Assembly: GCA_012656075.1 (NCBI GenBank) | Contig: JAAKBF010000041.1 | Location: forward strand, 1 to 64,000 | Length of the DNA: 64,000 bases | Direction: 5' to 3' | Source: Phytophthora hibernalis | Taxonomy: Eukaryota; Oomycota; Peronosporomycetes; Peronosporales; Peronosporaceae | Shown here: positions 42,750 through 52,260 of the stretch, piece after piece | Numbering within the stretch: the stretch's first letter is position 1 | How the letters are laid out: each line of letters starts with the position of its first letter | Position numbers and translations under genes: made by a program | The notes under the pieces: generated by a model | What the model was told of the DNA's origin: nothing | Databases searched by the model: none | Seen by the model: the letters and a program-made list of their open reading frames with translations, nothing else

Positions 42750-44051
42750 TGGGGGATTTAATTGTACCCCGGGGGCGACGCACCAATACTAACGCGACAT
42801 GACCGGCCGTTGGAACGCAAAGTTCCAGTTGATAGGAAACTCGGCACTAAACTGGTTATCTTCGTTCGTATCTTGTTCTTGGTCGGGCTCTTCTTCTCCC
42901 TGCTCTGCGCGACTGCGACTGGCGCGAGTTAACGCACGCAGGAGACGAGCACCACGTACTGCGGGCCACGTGAGACCCCGCGCACCACGCGCGTTGACGG
43001 AGACGCAGAGGTTGGAGCCATTAGCAGACGACCACGGAAGATTTATGACTGAGACCTTCAAGGAATACCCTAAGTACGTTTTATTTAAAATGTGTGACGT
43101 GTGACGAGAGATGGCTACATTTCCATTGTTGTCACGTCTTGGTGTGACTTTCCCTAAGTTTGAGCGGCTCTAGCTTTATGACCAAGCTAGGTTGAACATG
43201 AATGAGCGTCTGCTATTGTCAACCTTGACGAGCAGCCCCCGTACACTCTCTACAAACGCGATAAGGTGGATTTTCAGTACGTGGACCTCTTCACGAAGTA
43301 CAGACTCGGGACGTCGACCTAGTGGAGCACAAAACCCTACAGCTACTAGCTCCAAGGTCTACTGCATGTAGCTGTCAGCTAGACCTTGGAACAGGTTCCC
43401 TCTCGACGAACACCGTCGTGCTCAATCCCATTCCGGAGAACGTAGGCTGCCCAGCTTGCTGCTGGGTGTAGTCGTCTCGAACGAAAACGTGACCACCTGA
43501 TGATCTACCGCGATCATCGGAGCGAGTCGTCCATCGCAACTGAGGAGAAGCTCTCGGTGCTGGATGTCCTAGGCCACCATCTTCCTGCAGCTTCAGTACG
43601 ACGAACAAACGTGGCTCTCGATTGCATGCAAATACCATGTATCCGATAAATAGACCGACTGAACCTCTTTCAAACGTGGCTCTCTGCCTGTGCCTAAGAT
43701 CCGAACCATGGTGTTGATCCCGGTAAGATTACGATGTTGGTCGTTTGCATTGGGGTCCCAATGGGACGGAATCACCATGAACAAGCAATTGTTCAAGCAG
43801 CGCATGGTTTTCAAGCTGTTCAAATCGTTGGTGCCAATCCCTGCCGACTTCCACATGTACAGTACCCTTTTCGCCTTATCGCGCCGGCCGGTCAGCAAGC
43901 GCTTTCGACGTTGGTCAGGCAAGTCTCCTCGATTGGACGACGTCGCTCTTAACGTGGCCTCGCGGTGCTTGTTGCAAGCGCGTAAGCTTACTTTGTTTCG
44001 CGCCGAGACTGCACAAGTCCGACGTAGCGGAACACCACTCAACCAGTAAAA
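42750..44051. other. 1.3-kb region without a supported gene
   Basis: Open frames on both strands (e.g. 42799-43104 plus, 42789-43061 minus, 43690-44049 plus) show no recognisable domain, and several overlap each other. The stretch 43130-43660 is irregular, with scattered stops and a small hairpin at 43351-43390; it may be an old decayed insertion. The last few hundred bases must include the promoter of the Kelch-BTB gene at 44052. Confidence 0.4.
43351..43390. repeat. Perfect 11-bp inverted repeat
   Basis: TCCAAGGTCTA at 43351 and TAGACCTTGGA at 43380 can pair across an 18-base loop. No promoter or terminator role is evident. Confidence 0.55.
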
Positions 44052-46363
44052 ATGGCCAGCAACGGAGACGGTGACCAACCGGCCTGGGTGACGGTGCCCT
44101 GTGTGAACACGAGAGAGGCACCACTCGTCGATGCCGGTCACGCTAGCGCCGTTCGCAAAGGCTCGCTGTACATTTTCGGAGGTGAGACCGGGACCTGCAA
44201 GGGCGGAACATCGCAGCTCTTTCTGCCGACACGGGTGCACCTCTGGGTGTTTGGATCGACTGACTAACTTGTGCGTTATATTTGCAGAGCGCAACCTTCC
44301 CGCGGTCCCGACTCGCAGCAGCTCGGTGATCCGTCCCACCACCAACTTCTACGAGTTCAATTTCGCTCGGAAGGAGTGGTCGCTCGTTTTGGGCAATGGC
44401 CTGGCTCCCAGTCCGCGTAAGAGCCATTCGGCTATTGTCCACAAAGACTCGTTCTATGTGTTCGGCGGCTACGACGGCGACAAGCGCTTGAACGATTTTT
44501 CTCCTACAACTTCCGTGAGTTTGCGCAGTTGAATTTGTGCTGTGTTCTCCTGGTTTGGAACTGACAGGGTTGATTGTGAAAAATGCAGTGACGCAAACCT
44601 GGACCAACGTGTTCGTTAACGCTGGACAGCAGCCAACGCCGAGATATGGCCACGCTTCGGTGGTGTATGGTAAGTATTGCTTGAGTTGTTGGACACAGGA
44701 CTGTTCAGTGCTAATCGAAATTGCTAGACAACGCCATGTACATCTTCGGTGGTAGTGATAGTCATTACGACCGCGAATCGATGTCAAGCCGCAGCTCTAG
44801 CGAGTACGGCAGACTGGACTCTGGTCGTCATGTGAACGACATGCACTCGTTCAACTTGGGTACGTGATTCCAGCAGAGTATTGATCATTTGAAATTTGAA
44901 AAGCAACTAACCCCATCGTTTCGGTGTACCAGAAACCAACTCGTGGTCGTTGATTCGCACCACTGGAGAGGTGCCGTACCCTCGGTAAGGAAACTTGCTG
45001 CATGCAAATAAGCTGTTGGTTTGCTCTCATGCTTGAATTCGTTTACTCGACTAATTTCAGAGAGGAGCCACGATGACTGTACACGAGAAAACTTGCTTGC
45101 TGTTTGGAGGATATGATCACGATCTGGGCTACCTCAACGATGTCCACGTTTTCAACTTCGGTATGCTTGTGCTTTTTCTTCAAGAACTAAAGTGCTGGGC
45201 CATAACTTGTGATTCTTTTCGTATTGTTCAAATGCAAACAGAGACGCGCGTTTGGTCAAGCCTGGAAACGAAGGGCACGGCACCAACGAGCTGCCATCAC
45301 CCGCTTGTGGCATTGCACAACAACTCTCTAATTGTCTTTGGTGGAAAGAACGACACAGATCTTTATGTGCTTGACCTTGGTACGGATATGGTTCGGCAGA
45401 TGATGTACGTAAAGGCTGTACCTAATGTGCTGCTGCTTGCTTTCAGAGTCAAACACCTGGGAGGCCATTGCTTGTGATGGCTCATCTCCGAAGAGCAGTG
45501 CGCCTGCTGGATGCGTTAATGACGGCAACTTGATCGTCTTGAGTGGCCGCAACGACTCCGTCAGCTTCAAGCAAGTTCGTTTGCCACAAAGAAGGCCAAA
45601 ACCGAAGTCCGCACCGATCTAGAGCCTGATGAAGAGGGCTCAGCTATCGCCCACTTGCGCTCTCTCGTCAACAATCAACTCATGAGCGACGTGACTTTCA
45701 TAGGTAAGCACTGCCCATCCGCAACATTCTTAGACGGAGTTGAAAGCAAGAACTAACCGTTGCTTGGTTTGTGTTACAGTGGAAGGAGCTCCGATTTTCG
45801 GTCACAAGAGCCTCTGTGTGCGTTGCAACTACTTCAAGGCCATGTTTACTGGAGAGGTAAGAGCTGGGGCTTGTGCGCAATTCTCTTTAACAGATTTGAC
45901 TGATATCGAACTCGACAATGTGATTTCTCAGATGATGGAAAGCACTGCTCGTGAAATCGAGGTCTCCGACGTCAGCCGAGAGACGTTCGTTTCTTTGCTA
46001 GAGTTTGTGTATACCGATCGCCTCACGGCCACGGATGATGATGTCAAGGAACTATTCGTCGCCGCGGATCGGGTACGTTCTCATCGCACATATTGTAATT
46101 CGTGCCAATTACTAACTTCAGTCTTACAGTACGGCATTGAAAGTCTCAAACGACTTTGCGCACAAAAGCTTCTGAAGTCGGTGCGCATCGACAACGTCTC
46201 AAGCATTCTCCAGGCGGCTGACAAGCATAACTCTCCTTCGCTGCGCGATGAGTGCTTCGCCTTCACGCTTCGCAATTTCGACACAGTCTCCAAGACGCCG
46301 TCATTCTTGGAAATGGCCCGTACCAACATCGAATTGGCTTTGCAAATTCTGCAGCAACGCTAG
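44052..46363 (+). CDS. Kelch-repeat BTB protein (LZTR1-like), 11 exons, paralog of the gene at 20793-23080
   Basis: Predicted cullin-3 adaptor. Exons: 44052-44181, 44288-44514, 44589-44669, 44728-44859, 44933-44984, 45063-45160, 45242-45379, 45447-45703, 45780-45856, 45932-46072 and 46130-46363. Exons of 81, 52, 98 and 234 bp are identical in length to those of the leftward paralog. Kelch motifs (YIFGG, YVFGGYDG, LLFGGYD) precede a BTB domain (SDVTFI, GHKSLCVRCNYFKAMFTG). An extra 75-bp intron after FTGE is missing in the paralog; it and the next intron (57 bp) are multiples of three without stops, so retention would not break the frame. Frame slips near 44500 and 45575 each need one more T. 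The product is about 522 aa. Confidence 0.85.
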
Positions 46364-46646
46364 ATTATTATCGCAGTGGATAGATGATAGGTAGACGCCC
46401 TCTTGACATTGGAATCAAGAGAAAGCACGAGCATTTATGGTTATTTTACAACTAACGTTACATGCAAATGCACGTTATCACAAAAAACCAACATAAGATG
46501 AAAACTCACAAGGGCTTCGAGTACGTTACGAAGGGCGCCAAACAATTCAAACAGTCCAGATGGCTTCACCTTCGTTCCACGAGGTTCAAATACAGCCGCG
46601 TTTGTCAGACATATAAGATGAGCAACGTTGGGGACGTTGGCTTCCG
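46364..46646. other. Convergent intergenic region
   Basis: 283 AT-rich bp between the Kelch-BTB stop and the end of the leftward Crinkler-like fragment. No gene or repeat is seen. Confidence 0.4.
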
Positions 46647-47500
46647 TTAAAACACCGGAGACACGCTCCAGGGAATTAAAACCATTATTTTCTTCTCCAC
46701 GAGCGCCGGGCTAAATCGCACAACAGTACCATTGGAACGGAAAATATCCCTGAATTCATCGTGGCTGGAATCTGGGCAATCCTCCGTGATGGCAGAAAAA
46801 AGCAGACACAAATTCAAGAACGCGTGCACTACTCGAAAACGGTCTGCTACACGCTGCAAATCAAAATCATAATCATGAATAGGGAAGTTGTGCACACCCT
46901 CACTATCGCTAGTCAGTGCAACCAATTGCACCCTGTAACCCGAAGTAGCGTAGCCAAACGCGTAAGGCACTGTTCCATAGGCCCAGGTCAGGTTATCACG
47001 CAACTTTTGGCGCTGTGCGCGGATTTCATCTCCAAGTGCTCCCTCCTCCCCACGAAAGATGCACACATTGTCAAGAAAACACGAGAAATCTGGCCGTTTC
47101 ATTCCGGTTGACGGATTCCTGCTTGGATCGCGCCGGGTGCGTGCATCGTGCTTTACGTAAAAGACAAAATCGAGCACGTTGCGAAACACCGAGTCCCAAG
47201 TCCAAATGAATGATTCCGCTGTAGAGCCACTGTGGAGTAGTGTGAGCATGCGCTTGCTAAACAACATAGACTTGAACTTGCAGCATGGAGATTCGTCGTC
47301 TAGCACGAACATCTTGTTCAGAAGTGTTGATCCGACGACATACCATTTTTCAAGCCATTTTCTGCGAACTCGAATCTTTACAGGTATTTTGATCGACGAA
47401 TGTTGGCAATGATCCAATGAACGGCAACGAGGGAAGCTCAAGTCTCTTGGCAAGAAACTCATTCATCCGAGCTATCTCGGCGTTCGATGGACAACGACAT
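46647..47500 (-). CDS. Crinkler/kinase-associated-type domain protein, possibly truncated
   Basis: About 284 codons from the ATG at 47498-47500, with one frame slip near 47390 (CAAAATAC, one A short). The block KRPDFSCFLDNVCIFRGEE, followed by a YGTVPYAFGYATSG segment, resembles the domain that precedes kinase modules in oomycete Crinkler-like and related fungal proteins. No kinase motifs follow, and no LFLAK-type N-terminus or signal peptide precedes, so it looks like a fragment or a stand-alone domain. It ends after FSPALVEK, where related proteins would continue. The family placement is by memory of pattern and is moderate to low. Describing it as an effector would go beyond the evidence. 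Confidence 0.5.
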
Positions 47501-47668
47501 GTGGTACCCTCTTAGAGATATACATGTATTTTTGTGTGTTTGCCGACTGATGATGGGTGGTTCACAAACCGTTATGAAAAAGGTTTTACGAAAGTTCCTG
47601 ATTTGCTTGAGCGAATTCATGGTTTATTTTTTGCAATCTCAAAAATCCAGCGTGTAATGATCTGCTTG

Positions 47669-48843
47669 TCAATCCTTCGGCGATATGTGTTTACTTCTAG
47701 TACTTGTGAACCGATTGGCAGCAGCGACAGCAAGAGTGCATATTGCAAACTTCACCTGGTAAAGGGTCTCAGCCACCGTTTCCTTCCCATCATTGTGCCG
47801 GCCGGAGTACTTGTGGTTCAGCTTTGGCTGGAACATATCCGAGCGCACGAAGTCGTCCGTGAAGAGTCCAACCATAGCTTTCATGGCCATGTGGCGTCCC
47901 ACACAAACTCGAGATCCAAATCCGAACGTCAAATCAATACCGGCAGCAAACGCATCACTCGCCATCTCGTCCAGCGGAATCAAAACCTGCGTGTTTGGTG
48001 CGATATCCATCGTAGCAACACCGTCAGGAAAATAGCGCTCCACAACAGGGAATGGGTGCGCACTACACACACACTGCCGAATGATTTCAGTCGTAATAGC
48101 CTGCGTCGCCGATGTAGCCTGAACCCACTCCTTGACAGTCACCGCGACGTCGGTCAGGTTGATCGCTGGCGATAGCACGAACGGCTGCAAGATGAGCGAG
48201 AAGTACTCCGGTTCGGTCCACTTTTCCTCAAACAACTCATACAACCTTGGCGTACGACGGATCTCCTCTAAACACCACTCGATAGTGCATTGTTTCACAG
48301 TAGGATCTGCAACGCCTTTGAGCGCAAGCTGCTTCCGCCACTCCCACGTCGCCTGACACGCCACCGCAAAGTTTTCATGGTCAAACTCCCGTTCAAACAC
48401 CCACTCGTAGAAACACGCGACCGAAAGCTCATTCAACTTGAGTGCATCGATCACCGTCTTGGATGCCAGTAATTCTCGACCGCGGGTCTCGAAAATGGTC
48501 TCGAGCTGCGAAATCGGCTGCAACATCTGCGTTAGTTTCGTGAAGCGGGACTTCATCCGTTGCCATTGTTCTCCGTTCACCGATTCCAGTGAAATGATGG
48601 GACTCCATGCTGGAAGCGACAAAAGCGTCTCGATCAGGTCTCCTTGTCTCCGGTAGCTTTCAACACTCGTATGGCCTGGTCTGGGTCCGTGATCCACTTG
48701 ACCCGGACCCCTTGGAAAAAAGCCAACAAATGTAGCAGTGAAGCCCGCAATGCCTGTGATCGAATGCCAATTGTCGCCCACACGAAAACGTACGCAGTCG
48801 CCATTGCAACCGCAGAGGTGACGCTTACCACCAGCACGTTCAT
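47669..48843 (-). CDS. Short cytochrome P450
   Basis: Heme-thiolate monooxygenase family. The ATG at 48843 begins a hydrophobic membrane anchor (MNVLVVSVTSAVAMATAYVF). Near the end are the K-helix ExxR (EIIR) and the heme loop FGFGSRVCVG with the cysteine ligand. One frame slip near 48645 (AAGGAGACC, one G short) separates the anchor from the rest. The protein is only about 391 aa, against about 450-520 normally. I cannot find the I-helix (A/G)Gx(D/E)T motif, and the meander/PERF region between ExxR and the heme loop is almost absent. It may be a degenerate or unusual P450 with altered chemistry. The upstream ATG at 48889 is in the other frame and not used. Divergent from Elp3 with a 147-bp gap. 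Confidence 0.8.
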
Positions 48844-48990
48844 GTTGACTCAGCAACCACCACTTTTCAGTGTTCGTCACTTTTGACAAATGACTAACGC
48901 GAATTTCTATCGTAATGCAATATTTCTACTACGTTAGAAATCAAATTGTTTTTGTTAAGCGCTCGTGACCACTCGTACATCGGCTCCATC
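48844..48990. promoter_or_regulatory. Shared divergent promoter region P450 / Elp3
   Basis: 147 bp between two start codons facing away from each other. AT-rich; TCACTTTTGACAAATG at about 48878 is a weak initiator candidate. Confidence 0.45.
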
Positions 48991-51088
48991 ATGACGGACG
49001 TGCAGCCTTCCGCGCAGGCCCCCGACGCCATCTCCAGCGCTGCAAACAGTGACACTATCATTGCCAATGAGTCTACTACCTCTCCTGCAATTGCGAGCTT
49101 CTCGATCGCGCTAGAAGCCACGCCAGCCACGGATATCGAAGCTATTAACCTGCCCCGAGCCATTCCGGTGGGCGATGTGAACGATCCTGCCACGTACAAG
49201 CGCAGCCAGGACCCGGACTGGAAGAACACGTGCTTGGACGACATTTACGCGTCCTGGGACAAACTGGTGCCTGTGGACGAGCTGCCCAAGTACGAGGAAA
49301 TGGGGCTCTTCCTAGTAGAGCACGATCCGCAAACGGCTCGCGAGCTGGAGAAGGCGTTCGTGTTGCTACGACGCAAATTCAAGTGTCTGCCCAAGAAATC
49401 CCAAATGAAGTTCGTGCTGGGACTGCTGGTGCAAAAGGTGAGGCCCCAAAGGCCCTGACGCTCGAGAAATTGCTCATCAAGAAGGCCCAGAAGAGTCAGT
49501 CGGGCGTTTTGGTGGTCACGGTGCTCACGAGTCCGTACCCGACCGTGGGCGGCAAGAAGCAGAAGTTTAGTTGCCAGTGGAACTGCTACTATTGTCCTAA
49601 TGAGCCAGACCAGCCGAGAAGCTACCTGCACGACGAACCGAGCGTGCTCCGTGCCAACAGGAACGACTTTGACCCGGTGCTGCAGTTTTGCGATCGATGC
49701 GTGACGCTGGCGATGAACGGCCACCCAGTGGACAAGATTGAGCTGCTGGTGCTCGGAGGAACGTGGGCCTCGTACCCTGTTGAGTACCAGGAGAACTTCA
49801 TCCGCGACTTGTTCTACGCGGCGAATACGTTCTTTAGCAAGGGGAAACGGGAGCGTTACAGTCTGGATGAGGAGAAGCAGGAGAATGAAACTGCAGCGGT
49901 GAAGATTATCGGTATCACGCTTGAAACGCGACCGGATTGCATCACGCCGGAGGAGCTGCGTCGATTCCGTCGGTACGGCTGCACGCGTGTGCAGCTGGGT
50001 ATCCAGCACACGGACGATGCCATTCTGAAAAAGATCAACCGGGGTCACACCTTGGCGGATGCGGTAGCTGCGCTCAAGCTGCTGCGCGACTGCTGCTACA
50101 AGACGGATATCCACCTGATGCCGAACCTGCCTGGCAGCGACCCGGAGAAAGATCGTGCGATGTTCGATTACGTGCTGCACTCGCCCGACTTGCACGCGGA
50201 CCAGTGGAAGATCTATCCGTGTGAAATCACCCCGTGGACTGTGATCAAGAAGTGGTACGACGAAGGAAGCTTCGTGCCGTATGCTGATGACAAGCTGATT
50301 GAGTTGCTGATGGACGTGAAGGCCGAGGTGCACCCCTGGATCCGCCTCAATCGCGTGATCCGTGATATTCCGAGCCAGTACATTTTGGGCGGCATGGATG
50401 AACCGAATCTGCGGCAGGTGATCGGCAACAAGATGATCGCGCGAGGCACCCCGTGCAAGTGTATCCGGTGTCGCGAGGTGAAGACTGACGATGCCGCTAT
50501 TGCCTCCGCCGAGTGTGTTATTCGTGAGTACAAGGCTAACGAAGGCGATGAGTACTTCATCAGCTTCGAGACCCCAGACCGCTCCAAGATCTGTGGTTTT
50601 GCCCGACTGCGTCTTTCGGAATCTGCTGGGGCGGTGTGTTCCCGGAGCTCGAGGGTGCCGCCTTGATCCGGGAGCTGCACGTGTATGGGCAACTGGTGGC
50701 TTCAATCAGCAAGTCGAAGAAGGATGCAGCTACTGCCGCTGCGAGCGATGCAGAAGGGTCACATGCGCAGCACACCGGCCTCGGCACACAGCTAATGATG
50801 AAGGCTGAGGACATTGCTCGCGCCCACGGGTACAATAAGGTAGCAGTGATAGCAGGTGTGGGTGTACGCAACTTCTATCGTCGGTTGGGCTTTGAAGTGG
50901 AAGGTGAGGGGGAACTGATGATCAAACACCTCAAGGAGTTGCCGAGGCCGAGTGTCTGGTCAAAGGTACATTTGTTAGTCTCCGAAAGCTTAGGACAGGA
51001 GCTGTCAGCGAAGCAGTTGAGCACCATTGCAGTTGCTGGTGCTGTGTTCGTTAGCGCAGTGACTGCTGCCGTGATCCGAAGAAGGTAA
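48991..51088 (+). CDS. ELP3: Elp3-like radical-SAM/GNAT acetyltransferase with C-terminal tail anchor
   Basis: Elp3 is the catalytic subunit of Elongator, which modifies wobble uridines in tRNA. The ATG at 48991 is chosen over an upstream non-ATG start. Order: N-terminal helical region; radical SAM core with FSCQWNCYYCPNEP (CxxxCxxC cluster) at about residue 190, LVLGGTW, ETRPD, RVQLGIQHTDD; the PCKCIRCREV link; then the GNAT domain with HTGLGTQLM and GVRNFYRRLGFE. The last ~20 residues form a hydrophobic helix (IAVAGAVFVSAVTAAV) ending IRRR, a tail-anchor layout. The length is about 699 aa after two slips (near 49447 and 50627, each one G short). A tail-anchored mitochondrial Elp3 is known from Toxoplasma; this gene has the same design. 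Confidence 0.9.
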
Positions 51089-51295
51089 ATGCTGCAATCA
51101 GCATGTAGAGAATATCAAGAGATTTGAATACAATTAGGGGTCCCTACCAACAACTTCAAGTATCTACTACGTAGTTTCAACCCCCAGTACAGGTACATTA
51201 TTATCAGGGTGAATAGACCTTGGCACGATGCATGTAAGTTGCTCGAAAATTCGCCACCACTGTCCTGGACACTTGGATTCATCGGCGAGTCGGAC
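51089..51295. other. Convergent intergenic region
   Basis: About 200 bp between the Elp3 stop and the 3' end of the zinc-finger repeat gene. Nothing else is visible. Confidence 0.4.
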
Positions 51296-52118
51296 TCAAT
51301 CCTTTGCGTGTGTCAAGCACTTGCCTCCTGTCTGTTGCAGTTTGGTGCAACCTGGATACGAGTATCGTGTGCCGCCACCATGCGCCACGCACTTGCCTCC
51401 TGCCTGTCGAAATTTAGTGCAACCTGGATAGGTGCAGCGCGGGCCTCCGCCATGCTTGGAGCACTTTCCTTTTGACAGAGCTCGCTTGACGCATCCTGGT
51501 TGTGAGCACTGATCCCCACCACCGTGTTCAAAGCAGTGGTCTCCGCTTTGTACGTTCTTGGTGCACCCTGGCACGGGGCATTGTCTGCCTCCTCCGTGCT
51601 TCACGCATAGGCCATTTCAGCGGGACAGCTTTGTGCACCCTGCTTGCGAACATCGCTTCCCTCCACCGTGCCCAGAGCACCTGCCTTTCGACACGACTTT
51701 TTAAGCAGCCCAGACCCGAGCAAACTCTGCGACCTCCATGCGCTCTGCAGAAACCCTTGAACTGGACTTGGTTCATGCAATCTGGACGAATGCAAGAGAG
51801 GTGGCCATCAGGGTCAGTCGGAGGACAGCCGTCGCTCGTCGTTGTTTCCGTCGCGTCAGGGATTTTCTCTTCTGCTTCAGCGACCCGGTCGGGGGCGGCG
51901 CTGCGGTCAAACAGCTCACGAACTTGTTTCCGGAGCAAGCGAGCGAAAGACAGCATTGTGCAACAGCTTGCGAATTTCGTTGTGCCATCAGAGAGCTCCC
52001 GCTGTATGGGAGACGACGTCCTAACGGCTTCAACTTGGTCGTCACTCAAACCTCGAAACACAGTGTACACAAATAAAGTGTGCGCCACCTTAGTCAGAAT
52101 GTTGGTAATACATCTCAA
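51296..52118 (-). pseudogene. Cys/His finger-repeat protein (WRKY19-like repeats), interrupted
   Basis: The first ~110 residues have no recognised domain. They are followed by tandem units of about 24 residues of the form C-x4-C-x10-C-x2-HGGG (CTKFRQAGGKCVAHGGG, CVKRALSKGKCSKHGGG). These repeats are common in oomycete proteins usually labelled WRKY19-like, though they are not true WRKY domains. About six units are readable. Two lesions occur: a frame change near 51700 at an AAAAA run, and an in-frame TGA near 51620 replacing one residue in the third finger (CTKLSR-stop-NGLC). The TGA is a substitution and does not fit the homopolymer pattern, so the gene may be genuinely inactive. It is divergent from the kinase gene, 142 bp away. 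Confidence 0.65.
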
Positions 52119-52260
52119 TTAATTACAGTCTACCCACATACATCCTACAAGTCAACAAAACGAAGACTGACTTCATTTTGCACCCTCTAAGCACCATCTA
52201 TCCCATAATTACAATACTCGCCCTCACGTCAAACATCACATCATTCGAAAGGAAGCGGTC
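52119..52260. promoter_or_regulatory. Shared divergent promoter region finger-repeat gene / kinase
   Basis: 142 AT-rich bp between opposite start codons. CATCATTCGAAAGG just before the kinase ATG has an initiator-like TCATTCG core. Confidence 0.45.

Noticed and set aside
43130..43660. Possible retroelement remnant
   Set aside because: I could not find reverse transcriptase, integrase or LTR features; only scattered open segments and one small hairpin.
43593..44345. 250-codon leftward frame overlapping the first exons of the rightward Kelch gene
   Set aside because: It runs antisense to clear Kelch motifs and has no recognisable content.
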